DNA of 64,000 nucleotides. It comes from Mycolicibacterium parafortuitum. GTDB lineage: Bacteria > Actinomycetota > Actinomycetes > Mycobacteriales > Mycobacteriaceae. Of the stretch, positions 23,709 through 32,728 are shown one piece after another. Each line of letters begins with the position of its first letter. Position 1 is the first letter of the stretch. Both the position numbers and the translations under genes were made by a program. The stretch is from positions 1,116,001 to 1,180,000 of the forward strand of contig NZ_AP022598.1 in the NCBI RefSeq assembly GCF_010725485.1. The letters run 5' to 3'. The notes under the pieces are model-generated. The model saw only the letters and a list, made by a program, of their open reading frames with translations, was not told the DNA's origin and searched no databases.

Positions 23709-25343
23709 ATGGGCCTCACCGACTCCGTGACCAACGCGCTCGGCCTGATCTCGACGATGGCGCGTGCCGGCGTGATCGCACCGCTGCGCCCCGATAAGTA
23801 CCTGCGCATCGTCGGCGCGATGCAGCGCGAGAACATGGCGATCACCTCCGGCTTCGCCGCAGCCGCCCAGCGCTGCCCCGACCGCGCCGGCCTCGTCGAC
23901 GAACTGGGCATCCTGACCTGGCGCCAGATCGACCGGCGCGCCGACGCGCTCGCCGCCGCGCTGCAGGCGCTGCCCGGCGGGCAGCCCGAGGTCATCGGGC
24001 TGATGGCCCGCAACCACCGCGGGTTCGTCGACGCGCTGATCGCTGCCAACCGCATCGGCGCCGATGTGCTGCTGCTCAACACGTCGTTCGCCGGTCCCGC
24101 GCTGGCCGAGGTGCTCGAGCGCGAGGGTGAGGGCCGCTCGGTCGCGGTGATCTACGACGAGGAGTTCACCGAAACGGTGGACCGCGCGGTGGCCGGGCGA
24201 CCCGACACCACCCGGATCGTCGCGTGGGCCGACACCGACACCGACGCGCTGACCGTGGAGTCGCTGATCGCCGAGCACGACGGCCGCCAGCCGGTGCGCT
24301 CGGTGGAGAAGGGGCGGGTCATCCTGCTCACCTCCGGGACCACCGGAACACCGAAGGGCGCCAAGCATTCCGGTGGCGACCCCAGCGTTCTGAAGGCGAT
24401 CCTGGACCGGACCCCGTGGCGTGCCGAACAACCCGTCGTGATCGCCGCACCGATGTTCCACGCGTGGGGCTTCTCGCAACTGGCGTTCGCCGCGTCGATG
24501 TCGTGCACGATCATCACCCGGCGGAAGTTCGATCCCGAAGCCACCCTGGAACTGGTGGACAAGTACCGCGCCACCGGATTGTGTGTGGTGCCGGTGATGT
24601 TCGACCGCATCATGGAGTTACCGCCCGAGGTCCTCGACAAGTACAGCGGGCGCTCGCTGCGCTTCGCCGCCGCGTCGGGCTCGCGGATGCGTCCCGATGT
24701 CGTCATCGCGTTCATGGACCGCTTCGGCGACGTGATCTACAACAACTACAACGCCACCGAGGCCGGCATGATCGCCACCGCGACGCCGCGGGATCTGCGC
24801 GCCGCGCCCGACACCGCCGGCCGACCCGCGGAGGGCACCGAGATCCGGATCCTCGACACCGAGTTCAACGAGGTGCCCACGGGGCAGACCGGCGGCATCT
24901 GGGTGCGCAACTCGACCCAGTTCGACGGCTACACCTCGGGGACCACCAAGGATTTCCACGACGGGTTCATGTCCTCGGGCGATGTCGGCTATCTCGACGA
25001 GGACGGCCGGTTGTTCGTCGTCGGCCGCGACGACGAGATGATCGTGTCCGGCGGCGAGAACGTCTACCCGATCGAGGTCGAGAAGACGCTGACGACCCAT
25101 CCCGACGTCGCCGAGGCCACCGTGCTCGGGGTCGACGACGAGAAGTTCGGTCAGCGGCTGGCGGCATTCGTGGTTTTGAACCCTGGCGCCGCGGCTACCC
25201 CGGAGACGCTGAAACAGCACGTTCGCGACCATCTGGCGAATTACAAAGTGCCGAGGGAGATCACGGTGCTCGACGAGCTGCCCCGCAGCATCACCGGCAA
25301 GATCTCCCGCAAGGATCTGAAGGAACGCCTGGAGAATGCCTAA
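23709..25343 (+). CDS. fadD12: Acyl-CoA synthetase FadD12-like
   Basis: A 544-residue ANL-superfamily ligase that activates carboxylic acids as acyl-adenylates and then CoA thioesters. The P-loop LTSGTTGTPKGAK, the adenine-binding YNNYNATEAG, the hinge region GDVGYLDEDG and the catalytic Lys in ITGKISRKDL are complete. Order and similarity fit FadD12 (Rv1427c). Its stop overlaps the lipO start by eight bases. With a PlsC-type acyltransferase before it and an esterase after it, the operon can release, activate and re-esterify an acyl chain. Confidence 0.9.
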   Translation: MGLTDSVTNALGLISTMARAGVIAPLRPDKYLRIVGAMQRENMAITSGFAAAAQRCPDRAGLVDELGILTWRQIDRRADALAAALQALPGGQPEVIGLMARNHRGFVDALIAANRIGADVLLLNTSFAGPALAEVLEREGEGRSVAVIYDEEFTETVDRAVAGRPDTTRIVAWADTDTDALTVESLIAEHDGRQPVRSVEKGRVILLTSGTTGTPKGAKHSGGDPSVLKAILDRTPWRAEQPVVIAAPMFHAWGFSQLAFAASMSCTIITRRKFDPEATLELVDKYRATGLCVVPVMFDRIMELPPEVLDKYSGRSLRFAAASGSRMRPDVVIAFMDRFGDVIYNNYNATEAGMIATATPRDLRAAPDTAGRPAEGTEIRILDTEFNEVPTGQTGGIWVRNSTQFDGYTSGTTKDFHDGFMSSGDVGYLDEDGRLFVVGRDDEMIVSGGENVYPIEVEKTLTTHPDVAEATVLGVDDEKFGQRLAAFVVLNPGAAATPETLKQHVRDHLANYKVPREITVLDELPRSITGKISRKDLKERLENA

Positions 25344-26592
25344 ACGCCGGCCGCTGCTGCGGGCCACCGCGGAGTTGCTCAACGCCGCCAACGGATTGCA
25401 GCCGCTGGCCCGCGAGGGATATCCGACCATCCCGGTCTTCGCGTTCGGGTGGCCGACCTCCGAGTTGTCGCCGCTGTACATGGCCGGCTCGATGCTCGAT
25501 GCGGTGCGCCGCGGCATCCGCGGCGACTTCGGCGGACCGCGCGGCCGGATCGCACTCGCGCTGACCGCGGTGTCCTGGGCGGTGCTGTACCTGATCCACC
25601 GCCGCAACGTCGCGGCCCAACCGCATTTCGAGGATCCGCTGCGCGAGGCGCTCGGCGCCGACTACCAGGACATCGCCGAGAAGGCGAAGTCCACGCGGCG
25701 CCGCTACATCGGTGTGCCGCCGAACGAGATCGTCCGCCGCCGCTACGTGGAGAAGGCCGGCACCGTGCAGTACGGGCCGCTGCGGGTCAACCGGGCCGAC
25801 ATCTGGCGCCGCGCCGACCTACCGCGCGACGGCAAAGCCCCTGTGCTGCTGCAGGTCCCGGGCGGCGCATGGGCGATCGGGATGCGCAAACCGCAGGCCT
25901 ACCCATTGCTGAGCCATCTGGCCGACCACGGCTGGATCTGCGTGTCGATCGACTACCGGGTCAGCCCGCGCAACACTTGGCCGGACCACATCGTCGACGT
26001 CAAACGGGCGCTGGCCTGGATCAAGGAGCACATCGCCGAGTACGGCGGGGACCCGGATTTCGTCGCGATCACCGGCGGTTCGGCCGGCGGGCACCTGTCG
26101 GCGCTGGCCGCGCTGACCGCCGACGATCCGACCTTCCAGCCCGGCTTCGAGGACGCCGACACCTCCGTGGTCGCCGCGGTGCCGATCTACGGTCGCTACG
26201 ACTGGGTCTCGGCGAAGGGCAACGGGCGCAAGGAATTCATCGCGTTCCTGCAGAAGTTCGTCGTCAAGAAGCCGATCACGCAGAACCGGCAGCTGTACGT
26301 CGACGCGTCACCGTTGCACCGGCTGCGTGCCGACGCGCCCCCGTTCTTCATCCTGCACGGCCAGGACGACTCGATCATCCCGGTGCCCGAGGGCCGTGAA
26401 TTCGCCGACGCGCTCAAGGGCGTGTCGACGTCCCCGGTGGTGTACGCCGAAATCCCGCACGCGCAGCACGCTTTCGACTTCTACTACGGTTCACCGCGGG
26501 CGCATTACACCGCCCAGGCCGTCGAGGAGTTTCTGTCCTGGGTGATGGCGACGCGCAAGACCGCGGCGGGGAATCAGGTCGAGGCGGGCTGA
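25336..26592 (+). CDS. lipO: LipO-like alpha/beta hydrolase
   Basis: A 418-residue esterase/lipase of the alpha/beta hydrolase fold (hormone-sensitive lipase-like). The oxyanion region is VPGGAWAIG, the nucleophile Ser lies in GGSAGGH, the acid is expected in HGQDDSIIP and the base in PHAQHAFDF. The N-terminal ~90 residues with hydrophobic stretches precede the catalytic core, as in LipC and LipO. ATG 25336 overlaps the fadD12 stop. It is convergent with the TetR gene with 12 bases between stops. The natural ester is unknown. Confidence 0.88.
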   Translation: MPKRRPLLRATAELLNAANGLQPLAREGYPTIPVFAFGWPTSELSPLYMAGSMLDAVRRGIRGDFGGPRGRIALALTAVSWAVLYLIHRRNVAAQPHFEDPLREALGADYQDIAEKAKSTRRRYIGVPPNEIVRRRYVEKAGTVQYGPLRVNRADIWRRADLPRDGKAPVLLQVPGGAWAIGMRKPQAYPLLSHLADHGWICVSIDYRVSPRNTWPDHIVDVKRALAWIKEHIAEYGGDPDFVAITGGSAGGHLSALAALTADDPTFQPGFEDADTSVVAAVPIYGRYDWVSAKGNGRKEFIAFLQKFVVKKPITQNRQLYVDASPLHRLRADAPPFFILHGQDDSIIPVPEGREFADALKGVSTSPVVYAEIPHAQHAFDFYYGSPRAHYTAQAVEEFLSWVMATRKTAAGNQVEAG

Positions 26593-26604
26593 TCCACCCG
26601 CCGA

Positions 26605-27135
26605 TCACCGTGGCATGCGCAGGATTCCGTCCAGAAGCGCGGCCAGCCGGGTGACCCAGGCGTCGCCGACGGCGCCGGTGCGGGCCAGTTCGGCGACGTA
26701 GCTGCCGACGATCATGTCGATCACGGTGTCGGCGCTGTGTTGGTCGAGCTCGAGTGCGTCGATGGCATGGCGGCGGTACGCCACCAGAATCGAGCGGAAC
26801 GCGTCGCTGAACTCCGGGTCCTCGTCGGTGAGCAGCGCGGCGAATCCCCCGGCGCCGATGCCCCGCGCGATCACGTCGACGGACTGTTCGATCACCCAGC
26901 GCAGTCGCTGCTCACGGTCGGCGTCGGCGGATACCGACGGCCGCTCGTCCAGCGTCTCCAGCGCGGCGGCGAGCAGGCTGCGCCGGTTCGGATGGCGCCG
27001 GTAGATCGTCGTCTTCGCGATACCTGTCGCATCGACGATCGCCTGCATCGTCACCGCCTTCGGACCGCGCGCCCGCAGGAGTTCCAGCGCCGCGTCCAGG
27101 ATGCGGGCGCCGACGGCGTCGTCGGGTCTTTCCAC
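26605..27135 (-). CDS. TetR-family regulator
   Basis: A regulator of about 176 residues with an N-terminal HTH (ILDAALELLRARG, then VTMQAIVDATGIAKTTIYRRHPNR) and an all-helical ligand domain with LLTDEDPEFSDAFR. GTG 27135 is chosen because AGAGAGG lies 8 bases upstream and it leaves the usual short lead before helix 1; GTG 27180 would add 15 residues. It is divergent from a small membrane protein gene, and a perfect 18-bp palindrome between them is the likely operator for both. The inducer is unknown. Confidence 0.88.
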   Translation of the reverse strand: MERPDDAVGARILDAALELLRARGPKAVTMQAIVDATGIAKTTIYRRHPNRRSLLAAALETLDERPSVSADADREQRLRWVIEQSVDVIARGIGAGGFAALLTDEDPEFSDAFRSILVAYRRHAIDALELDQHSADTVIDMIVGSYVAELARTGAVGDAWVTRLAALLDGILRMPR

Positions 27136-27199
27136 CAGGGTCGCCTCTCTGCCGCGCGGGTGCACGTTCGCGGATCCCACGCTACACTGAACGTATCGC

Positions 27200-27217
27200 T
27201 ACGCTACTCGTAGCGTA
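27200..27217. promoter_or_regulatory. 18-bp palindromic TetR operator
   Basis: TACGCTACTCGTAGCGTA has perfect 8-bp arms around TC. It lies 18 bases before ATG 27236 and 65 bases before the TetR start. An extra half-site (CGCTACG) overlaps the left arm. Confidence 0.7.
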
Positions 27218-27235
27218 TTGATCAAGGAGGTTGTC

Positions 27236-27595
27236 ATGCGACATATGTTCAGAACAGCACCGCTGCCGGCGATCGGCTATGTGCTGACCCTGTTCGGCTT
27301 CGTATTCCTGGGGACCTTCACCGCGTCGCTGGCGCTCGGCAGCGGCACCCTCGCGATCATGTTCGGTGTCGCGATGGTTGCCAGTTACGGCCTGGGGCTG
27401 ACGTGCTTCATGCTGCGCAAGCGCTACATCGCCACGGCCGATCCCGACTCCGACGTCACGCTCGGATTCGACCCGATCCGCGGCGACACCGACCGGCGCG
27501 CGGCCGAGCGCTACCTGGCGCGGTACCGCGGACAGCCCGCGGCGGTGACCGAACTCCCCCGGACGCAGACGCCGGTGGCCGACATCGCCGCCTGA
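27236..27595 (+). CDS. Small two-helix membrane protein
   Basis: A 119-residue protein with two membrane helices (about IGYVLTLFGFVFLGTFTAS and LAIMFGVAMVASYGLGLTCF) and a hydrophilic C-terminal half with RRAAERYLARYRGQ. ATG 27236 has an excellent AAGGAGG 5 bases upstream, so the in-frame TTG at 27218 is rejected. It is divergent from the TetR gene across its likely operator, so it is the probable regulated target. I do not recognise the family. Small membrane proteins next to a TetR gene often belong to efflux or envelope-stress units, but nothing here proves that. Confidence 0.78.
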   Translation: MRHMFRTAPLPAIGYVLTLFGFVFLGTFTASLALGSGTLAIMFGVAMVASYGLGLTCFMLRKRYIATADPDSDVTLGFDPIRGDTDRRAAERYLARYRGQPAAVTELPRTQTPVADIAA

Positions 27596-27615
27596 CCCCC
27601 AGCACCACCCCGGGT

Positions 27616-27676
27616 GCCGAAATTGCGTTCCGGCAGAAGAAGTTCGAGTGCAGTCCTGCTGGAATGCAATTTCGGC
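27616..27676. repeat. Palindromic intergenic element, copy 2
   Basis: The best copy: left arm 27616-27636 and right arm 27656-27676 are 21 bp each and pair at 19 positions. The 19-base loop contains TTCGAGTGCAG. It lies between the convergent small membrane protein and WS/DGAT genes. Confidence 0.85.
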
Positions 27677-27683
27677 GAAGGTT

Positions 27684-29108
27684 CTACCCCACGTTCGGCA
27701 TTGCGGTGTCGACGACCGAGAAATCACCGGAAAGCCCCGCGGCACGGCGGATCTCAGCGAACTCGTCGAGCATCGCACCGCTGAGTTCGTGCGGGTCCTT
27801 GAGCGTCCTGCCGTCGGAGAGCACCGAGATGTTGATCTGGTCGACGTAGCTCCACACGGTGATGTTGAGGCCGCTGCCGACGGTCAATGGGCCCACCGAG
27901 AAGATCTCGGTGACCAGCGCCCCGCCGACGCGGGCCCGCTCGCGGGGGCCGGGCACGTTGGAGATCGGCAGGTTCATGATCTTGTTCTGGCCGTCCTTGG
28001 TGGCCAGCCAGCGGAACAACGCCTCGGCCGGGGCGGGCGGAAAGTACGCCGACCACCGGCTGACCAGCTCGGGCCCGAGCAGATTGTTGCTCTCCTTGCC
28101 GACCACGGCGGCCTCGTGCGCGGCGCGCACCCGCTCCAGCGGGTCGTCCAACTCGACCGGGATCGCGACCAGCACTCCGGTGAACTTATTGCCCGAGATC
28201 CGGTCGCGGGAGAAGTCGAAGCTCACCGGCACCGACGCCAGCAGCGGGTGCTCGGCGTGACCGTCGTAGCGCAGCAACAACTTTCGCAGCGCACCGGCCG
28301 CCAGCGCGAGCACCATGTCGTTGATGGTGGCGCCGAGCGCCTTGCCGGTGCTCTTGACCTCGTCGAGCGACAGCGTCGCGGTGGCGAATCTGCGGGTCGC
28401 GTCGATCTGATGGTTCATGAACGACGGCGGAGGGGTGAACGGCCTGGTGAGCTCCGGTGAGAGTTTCTGGCCGCTGCGTCGCACCCGCCGCATACCGGCG
28501 GCGGTGTAGCGCATCACGTCCGGGATCCGGCCGATCTGGCGGAGGTGGTCGTTGAACGCAGTCCGCACCAGTTCGCCGCGCGAAGGCGCGGGATCCGTTG
28601 CGTACGAATCACGGTCGGCCTGCGGACCGTCCTGCAGATCCATCCCGCGCGCGAGCAGGTTCGCCGAAGCGACGCCGTCGGCGAGCGCGTGGTGGATCTT
28701 GCCGAGCACCGCGATGCGGCCGCCCGCCAGGCCTTCGATCAGGTACATCTCCCACAGTGGCCGGTCCCGGCTCAGCGGGGTGCTCGCGATCCGGCCGACA
28801 GCCTCGTCGAGTTCACGGCGTCCACCCGGAGCCTCGACGCGGACCGACCGCACGTGGTAGTCGAGGTCGACCTCGGCGTTCTCCCGCCACATCGGATGGT
28901 GGAACTTGAACGGGATGTCGACCAGTTCATAGCGGAACGGGTCGAGCTTGTAGAGCCGGCCGTGGATGACCTTGCGCAGCTCCTCCACCCCGAATGTCGC
29001 GCCGCCGAGACCGTCGAGTTCGATCACCGCGAGCTTGAGGGTATGCATGTGGACGCTCGGGGTTTCGCTGTACAGCAGCACAGCGTCCCATCCACTCAGC
29101 CTTTTCAC
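27684..29108 (-). CDS. Wax ester synthase / diacylglycerol acyltransferase (Rv0221-like)
   Basis: A 474-residue WS/DGAT enzyme making triacylglycerol or wax esters from acyl-CoA. The catalytic HHxxxDG motif is HHALADG at residues 139-145, and the second block PLSRDRPLWEMYLIEGL and the C-terminal NLPISNVPGPRE are typical. GTG 29108 is preceded by GGAAGG. It lies 26 bases downstream of lipC, so the two are an operon, as Rv0220-Rv0221 are adjacent in M. tuberculosis. A synthase beside a lipase suggests control of storage lipid turnover. Confidence 0.93.
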   Translation of the reverse strand: MKRLSGWDAVLLYSETPSVHMHTLKLAVIELDGLGGATFGVEELRKVIHGRLYKLDPFRYELVDIPFKFHHPMWRENAEVDLDYHVRSVRVEAPGGRRELDEAVGRIASTPLSRDRPLWEMYLIEGLAGGRIAVLGKIHHALADGVASANLLARGMDLQDGPQADRDSYATDPAPSRGELVRTAFNDHLRQIGRIPDVMRYTAAGMRRVRRSGQKLSPELTRPFTPPPSFMNHQIDATRRFATATLSLDEVKSTGKALGATINDMVLALAAGALRKLLLRYDGHAEHPLLASVPVSFDFSRDRISGNKFTGVLVAIPVELDDPLERVRAAHEAAVVGKESNNLLGPELVSRWSAYFPPAPAEALFRWLATKDGQNKIMNLPISNVPGPRERARVGGALVTEIFSVGPLTVGSGLNITVWSYVDQINISVLSDGRTLKDPHELSGAMLDEFAEIRRAAGLSGDFSVVDTAMPNVG

Positions 29109-29134
29109 TGCGCCACCTTCCGTACAGGAGGTGA

Positions 29135-30355
29135 CTATATAACCTCTTTGGCCCCGATAAGGCTTCGGTTTCGGTGGATGTGGTTGAGGAACAAGCCGAT
29201 TGCCGTCGACGCCGCGCCGGTGCGGGCACCGTCGGTCATGTCGAAGCCGTGACCTGCGCCCGGCAGTTCGACATAGCCGACCACCGAGCGTGACACGCTG
29301 CGCAGCCGTTCGACGAAGCCCTGCGCCTGATGGACGGGGATGACGCTGTCGCCGGTGCCGTGGATCACCAGGAACGGCGGCGCCTCGGAATGGATGCGGG
29401 CCATCGGCGAGGCTTTGCGGAACACATCAGGGTGCTTGTCGAACTTGCGCTTGACGACCACACGCTCGAGGAAGTCCATGAAGCGGACGCGCTCGACGGT
29501 GGACTTGTCCTCCCAGTCGTAGCGTCCGTAGATCCCGACGACCGCGTCGACCGAGGTGTCGGAACCCTCCGGGAGTTCACCCTGCATCTCGGGATCGTTG
29601 GCGGTCAGACCGGCCAGCGCGGCAAGGTGGCCGCCGGCCGAGGTCCCGGCGATGGTGACGAAATTGCGGTCACCGCCGAACTTGTCGACGTTGGCGCGCG
29701 CCCACGCGATCGCGGTCTTCACATCGGTGATGTGCGCCGGCCACGGGTTGTGCGGCGCGACACGGTATTCCACCGACAGGCACACCCAGCCCATCTCGGC
29801 CAGATGGGACATCAGCGCATAGCCCTGCAGCACCCGGCCGCCGTGCACCCACGCGCCACCGGGCACGAAGATCATCACCGGCGCGTCCGACGACACATCC
29901 TCGCGCTTCCACACGTCGAGCAACTGCGTCGGGCGCGGCCCGTAGCGCACCGAGGTGCGGTGTACATGGCGCCGGTGTTCGCGCATCTTCCACACCGGCG
30001 GGGTCCGCTCGGCCTCGGGCCACTCGATCTCGAGGTCCTTCGGCGACACCACACCGCGCAGCGCGGCCTCGGTGACTGCATTCGTGCAGTCCCGCTCCTG
30101 CTGCTTTTTTTCGGCGTCGTTGGGCGTTACCAGCGACTTCGCCAGAGCCCCGACGAAATCCGGGGCGTGGCGGGCTCCCCAGACCCCGGCCGCGGTCAAC
30201 GCGCCCAGCGGCTCAAGGTGTTTCCCGATCACCGGCAGCGACGCCGACGCGACGCTCAGGGCCAGCATGTAGTCCGACGGACCCGCGTTCAGCAACCATT
30301 CCAAACGCGTGGTGAGGGTCGGGCCGGGATACCGGGTATCCGGTCGTGGGGTCAT
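29135..30355 (-). CDS. lipC: LipC-like esterase
   Basis: A 406-residue alpha/beta hydrolase. The oxyanion segment is VPGGAWVHGG, the nucleophile elbow GTSAGGH, the acid is expected in HGTGDSVIP and the base His in GAGHGFDM. It shares the long N-terminal extension and overall plan with the lipO-like protein in this window, so the two are paralogues. LipC of M. tuberculosis is a surface-associated esterase. It is divergent from the two-domain fadE across a 171-base region and co-transcribed with the WS/DGAT gene. Confidence 0.88.
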   Translation of the reverse strand: MTPRPDTRYPGPTLTTRLEWLLNAGPSDYMLALSVASASLPVIGKHLEPLGALTAAGVWGARHAPDFVGALAKSLVTPNDAEKKQQERDCTNAVTEAALRGVVSPKDLEIEWPEAERTPPVWKMREHRRHVHRTSVRYGPRPTQLLDVWKREDVSSDAPVMIFVPGGAWVHGGRVLQGYALMSHLAEMGWVCLSVEYRVAPHNPWPAHITDVKTAIAWARANVDKFGGDRNFVTIAGTSAGGHLAALAGLTANDPEMQGELPEGSDTSVDAVVGIYGRYDWEDKSTVERVRFMDFLERVVVKRKFDKHPDVFRKASPMARIHSEAPPFLVIHGTGDSVIPVHQAQGFVERLRSVSRSVVGYVELPGAGHGFDMTDGARTGAASTAIGLFLNHIHRNRSLIGAKEVI

Positions 30356-30411
30356 GGCGGCGAGCGTACCCCGGTGACATAGATCTCAAACGACAATCCG
30401 CGCCAAGTTGT

Positions 30412-30432
30412 CTACTCAAGTTTGAGAAGTAG
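30412..30432. promoter_or_regulatory. Near-palindrome between lipC and two-domain fadE
   Basis: CTACTCAA and TTGAG-A-AGTAG face each other across GT, with one unpaired base on the right. A further copy of the half-site CTCAAAC lies at 30385-30391. TAACGT at 30479-30484 could be the fadE -10. Confidence 0.4.
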
Positions 30433-30526
30433 TCAATTTGTGATCGGAGTCACAGATAGCACGTGGTGTGACCTCCGATAACGTCGGCTGACGACCGTCA
30501 ATTTCAGCGAAGAAGGCCTTACTTCT

Positions 30527-32695
30527 GTGAGCAAGAGCGCGAGCGCGTCCAAGTTAGCCATCACCGACGACCACCAGGACCTTGCGGAGGCCGCATCCGG
30601 CCAGCTGACCAGGCTGCAGGCACTGGCCGCGGCCCGCGCCACCCTCGACGGAGGCCCGTCGCATCCGGCGGACCTCTGGTCAGCCGCCACCAACCTGGGC
30701 TGGACCGGTCTGGCGCTACCCGAGGACGTCGGCGGCTCCGGCTACGGGCTCTCCGAGCTGGCCGTCGTGCTCGAATGCCTGGGTCGCCGGCTCACCCCCG
30801 GCCCGTTCCTGCCCAGCACCGCCGCCGCGGTGGTGATCGACCGGTGCGCGCCGGACTCCGTGCGCGCCGATACCCTGCCCGACCTGGCCTCCGGCACCAC
30901 CGTCGCGGCACTCGGCGTGTCCGGCACCCTGGCCGTCGCCGACACCGTCACCGGCCGAAGTCCCGCGGTGCTCGGCGCGCCGGATGCCGCGCTGCTCGTG
31001 CTGGTCGCCGGCGACGACGTGGTGATCGTCGACGCCGCCGACGACGGCGTCACGGTGACCCCGCTCGATTCGCTGGACCCGACCCGCAGCATCGGTTCGG
31101 TGACTCTGAGCGGCGTGGCCGTGCCGGCCGACCGGCTGCTGCGCGGGGCCGCGCGCAACGCCAGGACGGTGTTTCGCACCCTCGCCGCGGCCGAGGCCGT
31201 CGGGGTCAGCTGGGCGACACTGGACATGGCCGTCGAGTACGCGAAGGTGCGCGAGCAGTTCGGCCGCACCATCGGCACCTTCCAGGCGGTCAAACACCAC
31301 GCCGCGAACATGCTCGTGGCCGCCGAGACCGCGACGGCCGCAGTGTGGGACGCCGCCCGCGCCGACGACCTGGACAGCGCCGCCTTCGCCGCGGCGGTCG
31401 CCGCGGCACTGGCCATCCGCGCGCAGGTGTTCAACGCGCAGAACAACATTCAATTACACGGCGGTATCGGCTTCACCTGGGAGCACGATGCGCACCTGTA
31501 TCTGCGCCGCGCACGCACCCTGGCCGCGCTGATGGCCGACGGTGCCGACCCGCTCGTCGACATCGTCGACGCGCAGCGCTGCGGACAGGCGCACGGGGCG
31601 TCGTTCACCCTGCCCGCGGAAGCCGAGGAGTACCGCAGCCAGGCCCGCGATGCCGCCGCCAAGGTCCGGTCGCTGCCCGCCGAGCAGCAGCGCGACTTCC
31701 TCGTCGACTCCGGATACCTGGTCCCGCACTGGCCGAAGCCGTGGGGCCGTGGGGCGAACGTGCTCGAACAACTCGTCATCGAGGAGGAATTCGACGACGT
31801 CGAGCGCGTCGACATGGGTATCACCGGCTGGGTCGCACTGACGATCGCCCAGGCCGGCAGCGACGACCAGCGTGAACGCTGGGTCGAACCGGTGCTGCGC
31901 GGACAGAGCATGTGGTGTCAGCTGTTCTCCGAACCCGGCGCCGGATCCGACGCCGCCGCCGTGCGCACGTCGGCGAAGAAGGTCGACGGCGGCTGGCGGG
32001 TGACCGGCCAGAAGGTGTGGACCAGCCTCGCGCACATGTGCCAGTGGGGGCTGGCGACCGTGCGCACCGATCCGGACGCCCCGAAGCACGCCGGGGTGAC
32101 CATGATGGCGATCGACATGACCGCCGACGGTGTCACGGTCAACCCGTTGCGCGGCCTCACCGGCACCGCCCACTTCAACGAAGTGTTCTTCGACGACGTG
32201 TTCGTGCCCGACTCCGACGTGGTCGGCGACGTGAACAAGGGCTGGCTGGTCGCGCGGGCCACCCTCGGCAACGAGCGCATCTCGATCGGGGGTGGCTCCG
32301 GCGGCGCCTCCGGCACCACGCCCGCCCACCTCGTCAAGCTGCTCGACGACGCCCCCGACCCGCAACGCTACGTCCGGCGCGCCGGTGAGGTGATCGCCGA
32401 GATCCACTCGCTCAAGCTGCTGAACCTGCGCCGCGCGACCCGCGCGATCTCGGGAGCCGAGCCCGGCCCCGAGGGCAACGTCACCAAGCTTCTGGTCGCC
32501 GAGTCCGGTCAGCACCTGACCGAGCTGGCGTTCGAGCTGGCAGGCACCGCCGCGGTGACCGGACAGATTCCGCAACTGACGACCAGCTATCTGGGCAACC
32601 GGGCGATGACGATCGCGGGCGGCACCTCCGAGATCACCCGCAACACGATCGCCGAACGGATCCTCGGTCTGCCACGAGATCCGCTGCTTCGCTGA
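30527..32695 (+). CDS. Two-domain acyl-CoA dehydrogenase (FadE6/22/34 type)
   Basis: A 722-residue fusion of two acyl-CoA dehydrogenase folds, like FadE6, FadE22 and FadE34, the last of which acts on cholesterol side chains. Domain one (about 10-350) has VREQFGRTIGTFQAVKH and LHGGIGFTWEHDAHL. Domain two (about 365-720) has the FAD/substrate block SEPGAGSDAAA, VTGQKVWTS and AGGTSEITRNTIAERIL. The usual YEGT catalytic Glu region reads AGGTSE in domain two, normal for this class, where only one half carries the active site. GTG 30527 is the start. It is divergent from lipC and followed after 33 bases by a LipW-like esterase. Confidence 0.9.
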   Translation: MSKSASASKLAITDDHQDLAEAASGQLTRLQALAAARATLDGGPSHPADLWSAATNLGWTGLALPEDVGGSGYGLSELAVVLECLGRRLTPGPFLPSTAAAVVIDRCAPDSVRADTLPDLASGTTVAALGVSGTLAVADTVTGRSPAVLGAPDAALLVLVAGDDVVIVDAADDGVTVTPLDSLDPTRSIGSVTLSGVAVPADRLLRGAARNARTVFRTLAAAEAVGVSWATLDMAVEYAKVREQFGRTIGTFQAVKHHAANMLVAAETATAAVWDAARADDLDSAAFAAAVAAALAIRAQVFNAQNNIQLHGGIGFTWEHDAHLYLRRARTLAALMADGADPLVDIVDAQRCGQAHGASFTLPAEAEEYRSQARDAAAKVRSLPAEQQRDFLVDSGYLVPHWPKPWGRGANVLEQLVIEEEFDDVERVDMGITGWVALTIAQAGSDDQRERWVEPVLRGQSMWCQLFSEPGAGSDAAAVRTSAKKVDGGWRVTGQKVWTSLAHMCQWGLATVRTDPDAPKHAGVTMMAIDMTADGVTVNPLRGLTGTAHFNEVFFDDVFVPDSDVVGDVNKGWLVARATLGNERISIGGGSGGASGTTPAHLVKLLDDAPDPQRYVRRAGEVIAEIHSLKLLNLRRATRAISGAEPGPEGNVTKLLVAESGQHLTELAFELAGTAAVTGQIPQLTTSYLGNRAMTIAGGTSEITRNTIAERILGLPRDPLLR

Positions 32696-32728
32696 CGGAG
32701 TGCGTTGTCGCGCACGCATACTGATCGG

